From NCBI RefSeq assembly GCF_004193775.1, contig NC_041021.1, forward strand, positions 1,498,001 through 1,562,000: a stretch of DNA of 64,000 nt, given 5' to 3'. Under the pieces are notes generated by a model. The model worked only from the letters and a program-made list of their open reading frames with translations. It made no database searches and was not told where the DNA came from. The position numbers and the translations under genes were made by a program. Positions 24,300 to 35,018 of the stretch are shown here, piece after piece (position 1 is the first letter of the stretch; every line of letters starts with the position of its first letter). This DNA is from Glycine soja. Its lineage: Eukaryota; Streptophyta; Magnoliopsida; Fabales; Fabaceae.

Positions 24300-25794
24300 G
24301 TGGTAAGGGTTGTGTGATGTTCTTGGGCAAATGAGTTAACAATTGGTGAAATTGTTGGTTATGGTTTCCACAGACGGAGAGAAAAATAATCAAGGTTTTC
24401 TAATTACGACTTCCAATGCATATAGTAAACATGTTTATGATTGAATGGGGTTTAGTAAATACACAATGTCTACTTGATGTAACTGCCGTAGCAGTTAATG
24501 CGTATTGGAAACTGCTATATATGTGAAGTCTAGTTGAATACTGTATAATAGTTGGAATATGAAGAGTTTACTTTGTTGTATTGATTATATTTGTCAGTTA
24601 ATATTCATTAACTATAATAATTGTAAGGCTATCAGACTTCCGATAAATTAAATCTTGATACTAATTGGATGTCGTCAAAACCTAGGTTTATGATTTCTAT
24701 TGTTTATTAATTAATATTGTTGTATATTAATTGTGAGATAATTATAATCTTTTTCACTTCCCGCAATAATGATAACTTTAGTACATTAAATGCATTTGTT
24801 TTAGTCTGCAATCATGAATTAACAATATTATATATTATATGTAAGGGTTCTACTCTATCCGTCATACTTGTAATTAATTTTCATGAATAATAATTGCAAA
24901 CATTTACTCTTCCCAAATTATAATTATACAGGTAGTATTTTGTTTTGATGTATTGGGCATTGGGAAATTGCACCTCAAGACACGTCTAGTCTATTAATTA
25001 CATGGATCCTTATATCTACTCTAATAATTACTATGTATTGTTATATGTAAATTGTACTTAGAAGATTGAAGGTACTACTCACAGTCTATTAATTAAATGC
25101 ATCATTATATCCACAGTATAAAGTATTAGGACTCCATCGTACCTGTATAAGCACAAATTCCAAGAATATCTACTGCAGGGATTTTGTAGATGTGTATACA
25201 TTACCGTAATAAGTATGTCAGCATTGGGGAATATTGAAGGTCACTTGTGAACCTGCAAGTAAATGCTACTAAAAGATATATCAAAATAATACTCTTGCAT
25301 TAACGAATATAAAATACATAAATTGCATTGAACAAATTGACCCCACGAATTTGAATCGACTACAACAATGTTAATAGAATGAACGATTCTGATACATGCA
25401 TAAAATCATTAAAAACAAACGATAAAAAACATTATTTTCTGTGTTTTAATTTAAAATTAAAAGACATTAATCTTTCACATTACGTTGTGAATGTTATTCA
25501 CATTTTATTTTTCACCAATTTTAAACTAATGTTTTTATTATTATCATATTTTGCATTATCAATTTATTTATATGAACTCTAGCTACTTGGTGGTAAAATT
25601 ACTAACATTAATTTTAACGATACCTATTACTGTCCATACAATTCATTGTTCATACATGGGTAACTATAGTTGTTCCACATCACAAAACACATGATAATCT
25701 GGACCTATTTGCTACAATCAAAAGGTTATACCACATGTAAAACAAAACATACATAATTTAAAAAGTTACAATATTTAAATGAAATAGCTTCTAA
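24300..25794. other. AT-rich intergenic DNA, no gene seen
   Basis: The region separates the B3 start from the RPA-like stop. It would hold the B3 promoter. No exon or repeat could be supported. Confidence 0.6.
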
Positions 25795-28700
25795 TTACTT
25801 AGCTTTGATATGCTTGTTGGTGGATAGTTCATATGGTGCGTATTCGTCAGACTCAAATTCACTACTACCTTGCTGATCACACATTCTTTTCACAGGAGTG
25901 ACAAAGGCAGTCTTTCCAGGATCGTAATCAGCTAACTATGACAATGAAGGCTATGTAACAAATAAATATATTATTAGTAAATACCAATAGAAGAATTAAA
26001 GTCATTATTTCATCGCCTAGTAAATATAAATAATTTAAACAATATCACATAAATAAAATACCTATCGTAGGATGGTAATCCTGTGATGAAGTTGCAGCAC
26101 CAACAGCTGGTGACTTGCCTATACTTAGTTCATCCTGCATATAATACATTGATCGAAAATATAATTTTTTTTAAAAATTATGAAATAGACTCATATGGTT
26201 AACTTATTATTACCTGCAGACCAAGTGTAGATGTCAATGCCTGGATATGATGTTCCTCTTCGCTAACATCCAACACAAATGATTGGCACATCTGAAAACG
26301 GTACTTGAATCTCACAGCCCAGGTCTTACCCAACAATTCATCAACACACGCAGGGAACACCTTGATCTCATCACAACTCTACAAATTAAAAAACATTTTA
26401 AATGCACTATTAATACACTTTTGCATTGATTGATGATTGTAATATAAACAACCTACTGCAATCAACTCTTGACGACATTCATCCACCGTTTTACCAAAGA
26501 TCTTGATACACGTCGCATCCCATAAATGGAAGTTAGCCTTCTCCCCATTCTGTTCCATCTTGACAACTAACTTATACCTTACACAACAAATATTTGTTTC
26601 ATTAAAAAGTCAAATGTGTATTACTTCAAAAATCATTCGAATTGACTTTAATGGCTATTTGGTGAGAAATACATGTTACCTTGGAACAGTGTGAGTAACT
26701 TGGTTCTGGCACGAACAACAGGCTGCACCTATTTTCAATGGATCAAATGTTGTAGTACAGTAGGGACAACTATCATGACTCCATGGTGTATCAATCATCA
26801 CTTCATCCACGGTAGCAACGGTCAAACAGTAACAGTCCTAAATGAGTTAAATGATATCAAAAATCAAAATGGATTGGTCAGACGTGGCAAACTGAAATGG
26901 GTTAGTGGTCACAGGTGGGAAACCGAAATGGCGCTCTAACCCCACACCCCTTCAATTAGAGAAGTGCATTGGAATTACAAACATGTTGGAAACATAACAA
27001 AGTTGTTGGTAAGTGAAGGGCATTAATTAGAAATACACAAAAAAAAAAATAGGTGAACCGCATTGAAAATACAAATGCCTTCGAACTTAGTGGAAAACAC
27101 AAACGTCTATGCAACACATTCAATTAACAATGAGTCAAATAACACACCCCGTCGCTTAGTGAACCGCATTGGAAATACAAATGTCTTCGAACTAAATGGA
27201 AAACACATCGGTAAGTGCAGTGCATTAAATTAACAATGACTAAAATAACTTTATATAGCTTCACGTATGCTCAAACCGGTCATTAAGTCGTAATGATCAT
27301 TAATGACATCCAAATAAGAGGATCGTTAATTTAAAACATTTATACACGTACCTGTCTCAATCTGCTTATTTCACCAAAGCTCACCATTTGGGCATTATGC
27401 AAAAACTTTTCCGCTGAGTTTCGTTGGGAATGTTGGTTAGATTGGGACTGAGAAATGGTTCCTTCATCTGTTACTCCGCCAGCATAAAATGGCACACGTA
27501 ACCTGCATTAATCAAGAACATAAATTTAGAGTTTTATCAAAGTGTTTATAAACACACGAAAGAAATTAAATTCATAGATTGTACCTATCACGGAATTGTT
27601 GGATTTCTGCCATGTCAGTGTTGACATACAACTTGGACCCATGCTTGATATTTTGTACACTGAGGGGATACTTGTCTGCAAAAAATAATAGTTACATGTA
27701 TAATACATTCATATATTGAATTCAAGCAAACATGTGATACATGGAAATTCACTTAACACTGACCTTTGGGTTCTTTGATCTTAGCAAAAGTTAACATAAG
27801 GACCAATGGCTTCCGAACAAAATGGTTTTTCCCGATAGCATCATCAAGCTGAACAACATATTCCTCCCACACAGTCATGATGATCTCAGCATCACTACAA
27901 CAGAACAAAATATATAGATATTATTAATACTCGTGTTCTTTCCCCGTAATTAAATTTGATCACTAATTATTGTAGCCTATTAGTCTTCCCGATACATTTA
28001 ATTAATTTAATTTTATTGAAAATAATGAAATTAATAATATGACTTTAACTGACGAATCATTAATAACATTTATTTATATATGTCGACGCCTATTAGATAG
28101 TAAGAGTAAATACAAAATTTTAACTTTTACAAAAAAAAAAAGGAATACTTGTAATGGTCCATATTTAAACCGGCCTTAAAATTAATGGCATGAAAAATTA
28201 ATAATACCTGTTATCTCTCAACTTCATAGTCACTCTGTATGCAGGATTAACTGTTTTACGTTCAATAACTTCAGCGACAACACCGACAACATCTATTTAC
28301 AAAACCCCAATAAAACACTATTGTTACTTATGTTGAATATAGATGATATGCTGTGTACAAAAATGATAAATGACATACCAACTAACGTATCACGGGGTGC
28401 CACGCCAGAAATGATATCAGCAAATGCAGTAATGACATGGACATTAGGAGGAATCTCAGGTCTGTCAACCTCCTTGATAGATGTAGTTTTCACGAAATAA
28501 ACCAAATATTTAATTGTACTCACTTTGTATTCAAAATGATTGTAAACAACCTTGACGTTATGAATCACATATGCACCACCGCAGCGCAACTTCAGCTCAA
28601 ATTCAGGGAACAATTCTTGCCATAGAGTTGCGCCAATCTTTGCACCCTACAAGAAATACAAATCAGACTTGTCAATAAACTAAATTACCAAAACCACTGA

Positions 28701-28863
28701 AACTGAAGAACATGGAAATTACCGTATGGTCCATCAACACCATGTCAATGGCTTGTCTACCATTGTGCTTGTTAACATGCCACATATTAGTGATTCAGAC
28801 TGCTATCTTCCAAGTACCTTTCTTTGTATGCAATTCCGCTATCAGGTTTTCCTTCCGAGACAT
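25795..28863 (-). pseudogene. Replication protein A 70 kDa subunit-like (Helitron-type RPA) gene with two lesions
   Basis: At least nine exons are read leftwards from ATG 28863 to the TAA at 25797-25795, including 28863-28723, 28646-28379, 28292-28208 and 27896-27764. OB-fold style segments are present: TWKIAV early, LFPEFELKLRCGGAYVIHNVKVV, and HVITAFADIISGVAP. A C4 zinc ribbon follows (CPYC ... CCSC, near 26710-26790), then a C-terminal OB region (EKANFHLWDATCIKIFG) and a basic tail ending HIKAK. Lesions are an in-frame TGA at 28797-28795 and a frameshift near 27840. RPA binds single-stranded DNA; RPA-like genes are common passengers in plant Helitrons, and the Helitron protein fragment lies 4 kb away on the opposite strand. 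All splice signals used are standard. Confidence 0.82.
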
Positions 28864-28929
28864 GACTACAAATAAATGACAGTATTGTGATTATCGATAC
28901 ATAAAATTAATTTACGGACCATAACAACA

Positions 28930-30376
28930 CAGTATGCACATACAAACATTGAAGCACAGAGTTGTCAATATTATGAAAACAAAAAATCCAGATGACACAT
29001 ACAGACAGGAAGAAGAAAACACAACAACAACATTTGCCATTTCAACTAACGGATTGATCTGGAAAAAAAAAATACACACTGTTAACTACACAATCAGACC
29101 AACGAGAACAAAATCATTTAGGCATTTTTGTTTCCAAAACGCATTACTTATGAAAAAGATGTAGCCAATGATGCAAAATTGACCTCAAATCGGCACCAAA
29201 AGAAAAAAAACACACCATTCCAACAAACAAAAACCAACTGGGTTGAGAACAAAAAATAAATAACATTGGAAAGTAAACAATCCAACCCACCACAACAAAA
29301 ACATTTAACTATTTATGTTTTCAAAACCCATCCAATATAAAAAAAACATTTAGCCAAGCATGCAGAACTTACCTGAATATAACATCAAAACTCCAACATG
29401 GCACCATTAAACAAACAAATGAAGAAATGGGGAACTATGGTATAGAAAATGAACTTGTACTTAGGGTTGGGGGATACCTATTACAGGCGTTCTTTCTGGT
29501 TGTCGTTCTCGAATTCTTTGTTGTTCTCGACCAAAAACATAGTGGAAGTGCAGTTAGGGTATAGAAAACACAAACATGGTAAAGCAAACAAAGGAAGGCA
29601 GGACAAAATATATATCTAACCATTTGTGTTTGGAAAACGGATAAAAAAAACATGTGGCAAAAGATGCAGAACTGAGATGAAAATGCAATAAAAAAATAAA
29701 CCAAAGAATCCGAGAAAGACATGAGGAAAATGTGGTAAAAAAAATAATGTACTCGATGATGTGATTATGACGTGAAAATGCAAGCAAAACCAAAACAAAT
29801 CAGAATTACAACAAACTAATAGAAAATGTTGGTATAGAAACGATACACACAGTAAATTAAGCAAAGAAAGCCAGAACAACAAAAAAGATTTAAGCTTTTG
29901 TGTTGCGAAAAGTCATAAAACAAAAAAAAAAGTTACCCAATGATGCAGATCTTTGATGAAAATGCAACGCAAACAAAAATAATGAGCCATTACAACAAAC
30001 CAATGACGAAATGAAGAAAATGATGGTGTAGTAACGAAAAGAAAAAAAATAAGGCACCATTACAACAAAACAAAGGAACGCATCTGAACAAAAAAAAATT
30101 ACCCACAAGGTGTTTCGAAAAATCATTTAAACAAAAAAATTAGGTACTCCATGATGTGATTATGACGTGAAAATGCAAGCAAAACAAAAGCCAGATTTAA
30201 GCTTTTGTGTTGCAAAAAGTCATAAAATAAAACAAAGGTACCCAATGATGTAGATCTGAGATGAAAATGCAACGAAAACAAAAATAATGAATCATTACAA
30301 CAAACAAATGACGAAGGCGCAAAAAGCTTGGTATAGGAAACAATAAACACGGTAAAGAAAACAAATGAAACATGCA
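28930..30376. repeat. AT-rich degenerate tandem repeats upstream of the RPA-like gene
   Basis: Blocks such as GATGCAGA-TGAGATGAAAATGCAA, CATTACAACAAACAAATGACGAA, GGTATAGAAAC and TTTGTGTTGCAAAAGTCATAAA recur in the same order several times from about 29390, with unit length roughly 200-260 bp. The pattern resumes after the solo LTR (32141 to about 32330). No reading frame is convincing. Confidence 0.7.
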
Positions 30377-32135
30377 TGTCGCAACCTACCCTTCGGAGGG
30401 AGGGTGACGCAAGACTCATGGGTGCGTCTTCCAAGAAAGGAAAATGCGCGAAGTCGCCACCAACGTTTATTTGAGGAAAACGTCAGAAAAACCGGAAAAG
30501 ACGTAGTCTACGAATTTTAAGTGAAAGGTTCGGGAGTTGTATTTATGCACGGAGAAGGTATTAGCCCCCCACGCGTCTGTCACAATGGACGACAACATTT
30601 TTAATTAAGTGTGCAAACATGACTTCAATTTGTTTTATTTTTCCTTTCTTACGTTCTTATGTCTTTTTATGCCTTTTTGTATTTTTTATCTTTTTGTGGT
30701 CGGCTAGGGTGTTTCCCTTGCTCCTACGTATCCCTCAATTGTGATAAGGAAATCAGACCTACGTAATTCTTTGAGAGCTAAACGTTGGTTAAATTGTTTT
30801 TATCCTTTTTTGCAAGATATATTTTTATTGAACGGAAGGGTCATTTAAGGCGTTGGACCATTAAACGACCTTTCGATTCTTTTGAAAGGAGAGAAAACAT
30901 TAAGGCATTGGACCATTAATGATCTCTTGTTTTCTTTTTTGAAAGAGGTGACAAAGCTATGTGTTGTTTTTAGGCTTTTTAAATCCACGTCTAACCAATA
31001 AAAGCGAAAAAGACCATTTCAAGGCGTTGGACCTTTAAAAATGGTTTTTAGGTGATGAAAAAAACTTGGTTTATGAATTGATTTTAGCCTTAGTTTCACT
31101 TTGGTTATTAGTCAATTTAATTAAGAAAGAAAATCCCAAAGAAAAAAACGTCCGATTGATTTTTTTGATTATTTTATTAAAAGATATTTTTTTTATTATA
31201 TTATTATTTTGCCTCTTTTTGGTTTTAAACGTGGTTAGGCATGAAAGATCGGTTGGATTTTATTTTAACAAAAATTAAAAGATATTACCACTCAAATGAT
31301 TGGTGGAAATTTATTTTTTTTTATTAGGCGAGAAAATGACTTAAATAAATGACTAAAGCAGGTCAAAAGGGGTACAGAAAGTAAATAAAATAAAAGTAAA
31401 AGCATGTGAAACAAGTGGGGACCACTAAGGGTACATAGAATGAATTGAAAGGCTCGATTTTGGGAACTTATCGGTTGAAGACCGAAGAACGACGAAGAAC
31501 GAATGAAGAACGATGAAGAACGGTGGAAAATCTTCGCGAAATCACCCACGGAAACGTCTCGGAAGCATTACGGAAGCGCCTCGGCTTGGATTTTCTTCAT
31601 GGAAACAATTTTTCTCACTAATTTTAAGTGATTCTCAGATACCAGGAGGGTTGAACATTTTTGTTCTGCCTTCCTTCCCCTATTAATAGGGGAAAAGAGG
31701 GAGGTGGTTGCCGCCAGCTCGCCCAAGCGAGCTGGGTTGCTTCCACCAGAAGGCACCGCCTTTTGTTGGAAGATCCTGGAAGGCCCAAGTGGGCTTGATT
31801 GCTATTTGCACACCCCTGTTTACTAAATACACCCCTCTCAGCCCTTTTTTGCTGATTCTTTTTCCGTAACATTACGGAACTTTACGAATTACGTAGCGAT
31901 ACTTGTTTTCTTTCCGTAATGTCACGAAACCTTACGGATTACGCAATCATCCCTTCTTTGGCTTCCGGAATGTTACGGAACTTTATGGATTGCACATTAA
32001 CACTTCCTTTCAACTCCCGACATATCGTGGAACTTCACGGATTGCCTAACGATGGGTGTCAAGTACCTCGAAGTGGTCAAGCGAGGGTCGCATCCTAACA
32101 AACAGATGGTCCCCGGATGAAATTAGGGTATGACA
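30377..32135 (+). mobile_element. Solo LTR, 1759 bp, with target-site duplication ATGCA
   Basis: The segment begins TGTCGCAACC and ends GGTATGACA and is flanked on both sides by ATGCA (30372-30376 and 32136-32140). No internal domain or second LTR is present, so it is a solo LTR left by intra-element recombination. Inside, AAGGCGTTGGACC recurs three times (30853-31040) and TTACGGATTACG-type repeats occur near 31860-32040. Its length suggests a Ty3/gypsy family such as Tat/Ogre, but this is inference from size and texture. Orientation is not proven. Confidence 0.88.
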
Positions 32136-32140
32136 ATGCA

Positions 32141-32790
32141 CAACAAAAAGATTTAACCATTTCAGTTTCCACAACTCATACAAAAGAAAAATGTACCCAT
32201 ACATGCGAAACTAAGCTGAAAACGACTTCAAAACAAAATCAATGCAGCATTACAACCAAAAAAGCAATAATACACGAAATGTTGGTAACGAAAACGAACC
32301 TATAATTAGGGTATGGGATACATATGGCTCGGCTTGTATCTCAATTCTCGTTGACGGCAAAAATGAAAATGGAAGTGCACTTACGGTGAGTGGTCATATG
32401 AGGCAAATGAAAATGGGGGAAAATTGAAAAGCCATAATTGTCACACAATGGAATTCGAAAATGCAGCAGTCACTTCAGTGGCGCAATAAATGTCCTTGGA
32501 AACATACATGCATCGATAACTGAAGTGTACAGTACGCAAACGACAAAAAGTAATAAATGCAGTATGACAATGACATTTTTGGGTGGGAATCAGGACGCAT
32601 GACATCGCGACATGTAGGCACTAGCACGTCCATGTCAGCATCATCAAGGCCTTGTTTGTATAAGATAGATGATGAAGACCCGCTAACCCGGTAAGGTAAA
32701 AGCGAGACCCGATCCATGTGAATTGGTAGGTTCCGATGAGCTGAGCTGAGCTGAAATCAAAGCGAAGGGTTTAGATTTCCGAAATCAGAA
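32141..32790. other. Repeat remainder and upstream DNA of the amidase gene
   Basis: The first 190 bp continue the degenerate tandem repeat interrupted by the solo LTR. The rest is unique-looking sequence leading to the omega-amidase leader. No separate gene was found. Confidence 0.55.
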
Positions 32791-32936
32791 ATGAAAGCAT
32801 CCGCACTATCCTCACTGCTTAACTTGAAATCTTTCATTTTCCACCGCCATTCTCCCACTTCCAACTCCTTCTTCCCCCCTTTCTTTCTCCATCCAACCCC
32901 CGCCACTGCCGAATCCACCACTCTCAAAATCCAATC

Positions 32937-34410
32937 ATGTCTGCCACATCCGTCAACTCCGAACGAGCACTTGCCCCTCCTGCCATTCCCTTGCCCCCTC
33001 CCCCTCTCTCTAACTTCAAAATTGGCCTCTATCAACTCTCTGTCAGCCCCGACAAAGACAACAACATCGCCCATGCTCGCACCGCCATTCAGGATGATGC
33101 ATCAAAGGGCGCCCAACTTGTTCTTTTGCCTGTCAGTCCCTTTTCCTTCTTTTTAGGATCACACTTAAGGGAAGGATTGCTAACTTGTTTTGTTTTGTCT
33201 TGTCAGGAAATTTGGAACAGTCCTTATTCCAATGATAGTTTTCCTGTCTACGCTGAGGATATTGACGCCGGTGCTTCTCCTTCCACTGCCATGCTATCTG
33301 AACTCTCTCGTATCTTGAAAATCACTATTGTTGGTTGTTTTATTCCAGAAAGTTATGGAGGTCTCTTGTACAACACTTGTTGCGTCTTTGGCACCGACGA
33401 AAACCTACTAGCCAAGGACCGCAAGGTACCACTCCTCCCAATAACTTGTACACTGAATTTCGTAATTCAACGGAATCTTGATTGATTTTCTGTAATTTCT
33501 GGTATATTGGCTTGCTTTAATATAGATACATCTTTTTGATATTGACATCCCTGGGAAGATTACTTTTATTGAATCAAAAACTCTTACTGTTGGGGAGACT
33601 CTGACAATTGTGGACACAGGTCTAAACATGTTCTTTGATCCCGCATTCAAACTCATTCACTTTAGTTCTATCTGTTTTAGTACTGATATAGTCTTTTGTT
33701 CTGCGATCATGTTTGTTGTCATGTAAATGAGAAATGTATGTTTAAAGTTTCAAGTTTCAAGCTGATGCTAATGTTGGCTGGCTGCAGAGGTGTATGGTGG
33801 CGAAAGGAAATGAAAGTTATTATGGTTGTAGCCTTGTAAGATTGGATAAAGCTCTAAAATGATTGACTTATACTTTTCCATGGTTCTTCTTGAACTTAAA
33901 TGCCAGGGTATCTTATGAACAATTTGAGATTGTATGCCTCTATGAGGGGAAATTTTGTTAAGTATATCACTTGTTCAGATTACTTGTTTTTATGTATTTA
34001 TGGCTTCTCATGTTTGTGCATATATGTGAGTGTGGGATACGAAAGAGAAAACAATCATTAAGAAATTATGACATTATTATAGAAGGAGAGGATAATCTGT
34101 GCGCTTTTTTAACTAATTATGCTTTTAATCGAGTTTTACCCAAATGAAACTGAAGAAAAAAGATAGCAACCTTGTAATGTAGGCTTCCCATACAATCATT
34201 CTTTATTTATAAACATGTTTTTTGACTACCATGTCACAAGAGTGATTTAAATTTTTGCTATTTGTGATTATTTTTTTCTTGCAATGAAAATTTTGTCTGG
34301 GTAAACAAATTGAAATAATGAGTTGATTCATGTAGAGGTTGGACGCATTAGCATAGGCATATGTTATGACATTCGATTTCCAGAACTAGCAATGATATAT
34401 GTTGCTAGAG
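32937..34410 (+). pseudogene. Omega-amidase / Nit2-like gene, 3' part missing
   Basis: Core exons are 32937-33131, 33207-33425, 33526-33619 and 34336-34410, joined in phase. They read FKIGLYQLSVSPDKD, the catalytic Glu context LVLLP/EIWN, ILKITIVG, the Lys context [14 protein letters not shown], and the Cys context GICYDIRFPELA. All three nitrilase-fold catalytic residues are therefore present. An upstream ATG at 32791 opens a transit-peptide-like frame (MKASALSSLLNLKS), but it is in a different phase from the core, so it is either frameshifted or unused. The exons after the catalytic Cys are absent and a copia element starts 344 bp further on. A possible relic of a later exon (GCTACAGATAATCAG then GTAATG) lies at 39969-39983 beyond the element. 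Omega-amidase deaminates alpha-ketoglutaramate and ketosuccinamate. This copy cannot make a full protein. Confidence 0.85.
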
Positions 34411-34753
34411 GTTTGTCTGATTCCAGTAATATGCTTGGAAAGAATTGATCTTACTCTACATTTGATTTGTTGACATCCACCCCTCCTACGTGCCATTAGC
34501 ATCATAGAATAGCAATTTTGATTTTTTGGGGGTGGAAGAGAGATTGGTTCACATACATTGGGCAACACTGCCTGTGTATTTCTTATTTCAGGGATATACT
34601 AAAAGAAATTTCAAATTCATATTTCTTGGTATGATATTTCAGTCCCTTTATTATGCGTTATCTGTCAATTATTTCTCTTTTTTGTATAGGCTGTAATCCA
34701 GAAGGTTCACTAGAGATTAATTATCCGATTGTGTCTTGATTTGTTTTCAAATT

Positions 34754-35006
34754 TGTAGGATAATAAACGTAACTCACAGAATGAAGGGAGATGAATGCAC
34801 ACTTTTTATTGAATAATAATCTGTTTAAATAGAGATTTTTGTAACTAAAAGAAATCATAAAAGCAATAACTGACTTCCTAAACAATAGCCACTAACATAA
34901 CAGCTACTAAGTAACCAAAAAAAATAAAATAAACAGTCCTAAAGACTCGGTCAAATAGCTAGCAGAAAACAAATTAATAGGCAACTGCTGATACACACGT
35001 TCAACA
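34754..35006 (-). repeat. 3' LTR of the minus-strand copia element
   Basis: This 253-bp copy matches 38935-39186 with scattered substitutions. It starts TGTAGGATAATAAACG and ends CGTTCAACA in window orientation. Confidence 0.93.
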
Positions 35007-35018
35007 CTCCTCCCTGTA

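Noticed and set aside
29435..30434. Several overlapping minus-strand Phe/Ser/Cys-rich frames
   Set aside because: They are by-products of the AT-rich tandem repeat; the frames repeat because the DNA repeats.
31568..31872. Minus-strand frames in the GC-richer part of the solo LTR
   Set aside because: They lie inside the LTR and have no domain.
30377..32135. Considered as an MITE or CACTA element
   Set aside because: TG...CA ends with a 5-bp duplication and a length of 1.76 kb fit a solo LTR; CACTA ends and 3-bp duplications are absent.
20037..32740. Exact Helitron termini (5' TC, 3' hairpin plus CTRR)
   Set aside because: Candidate hairpins and CTRR strings occur often in AT-rich DNA, and none had convincing support from both ends, so no element boundary is claimed.
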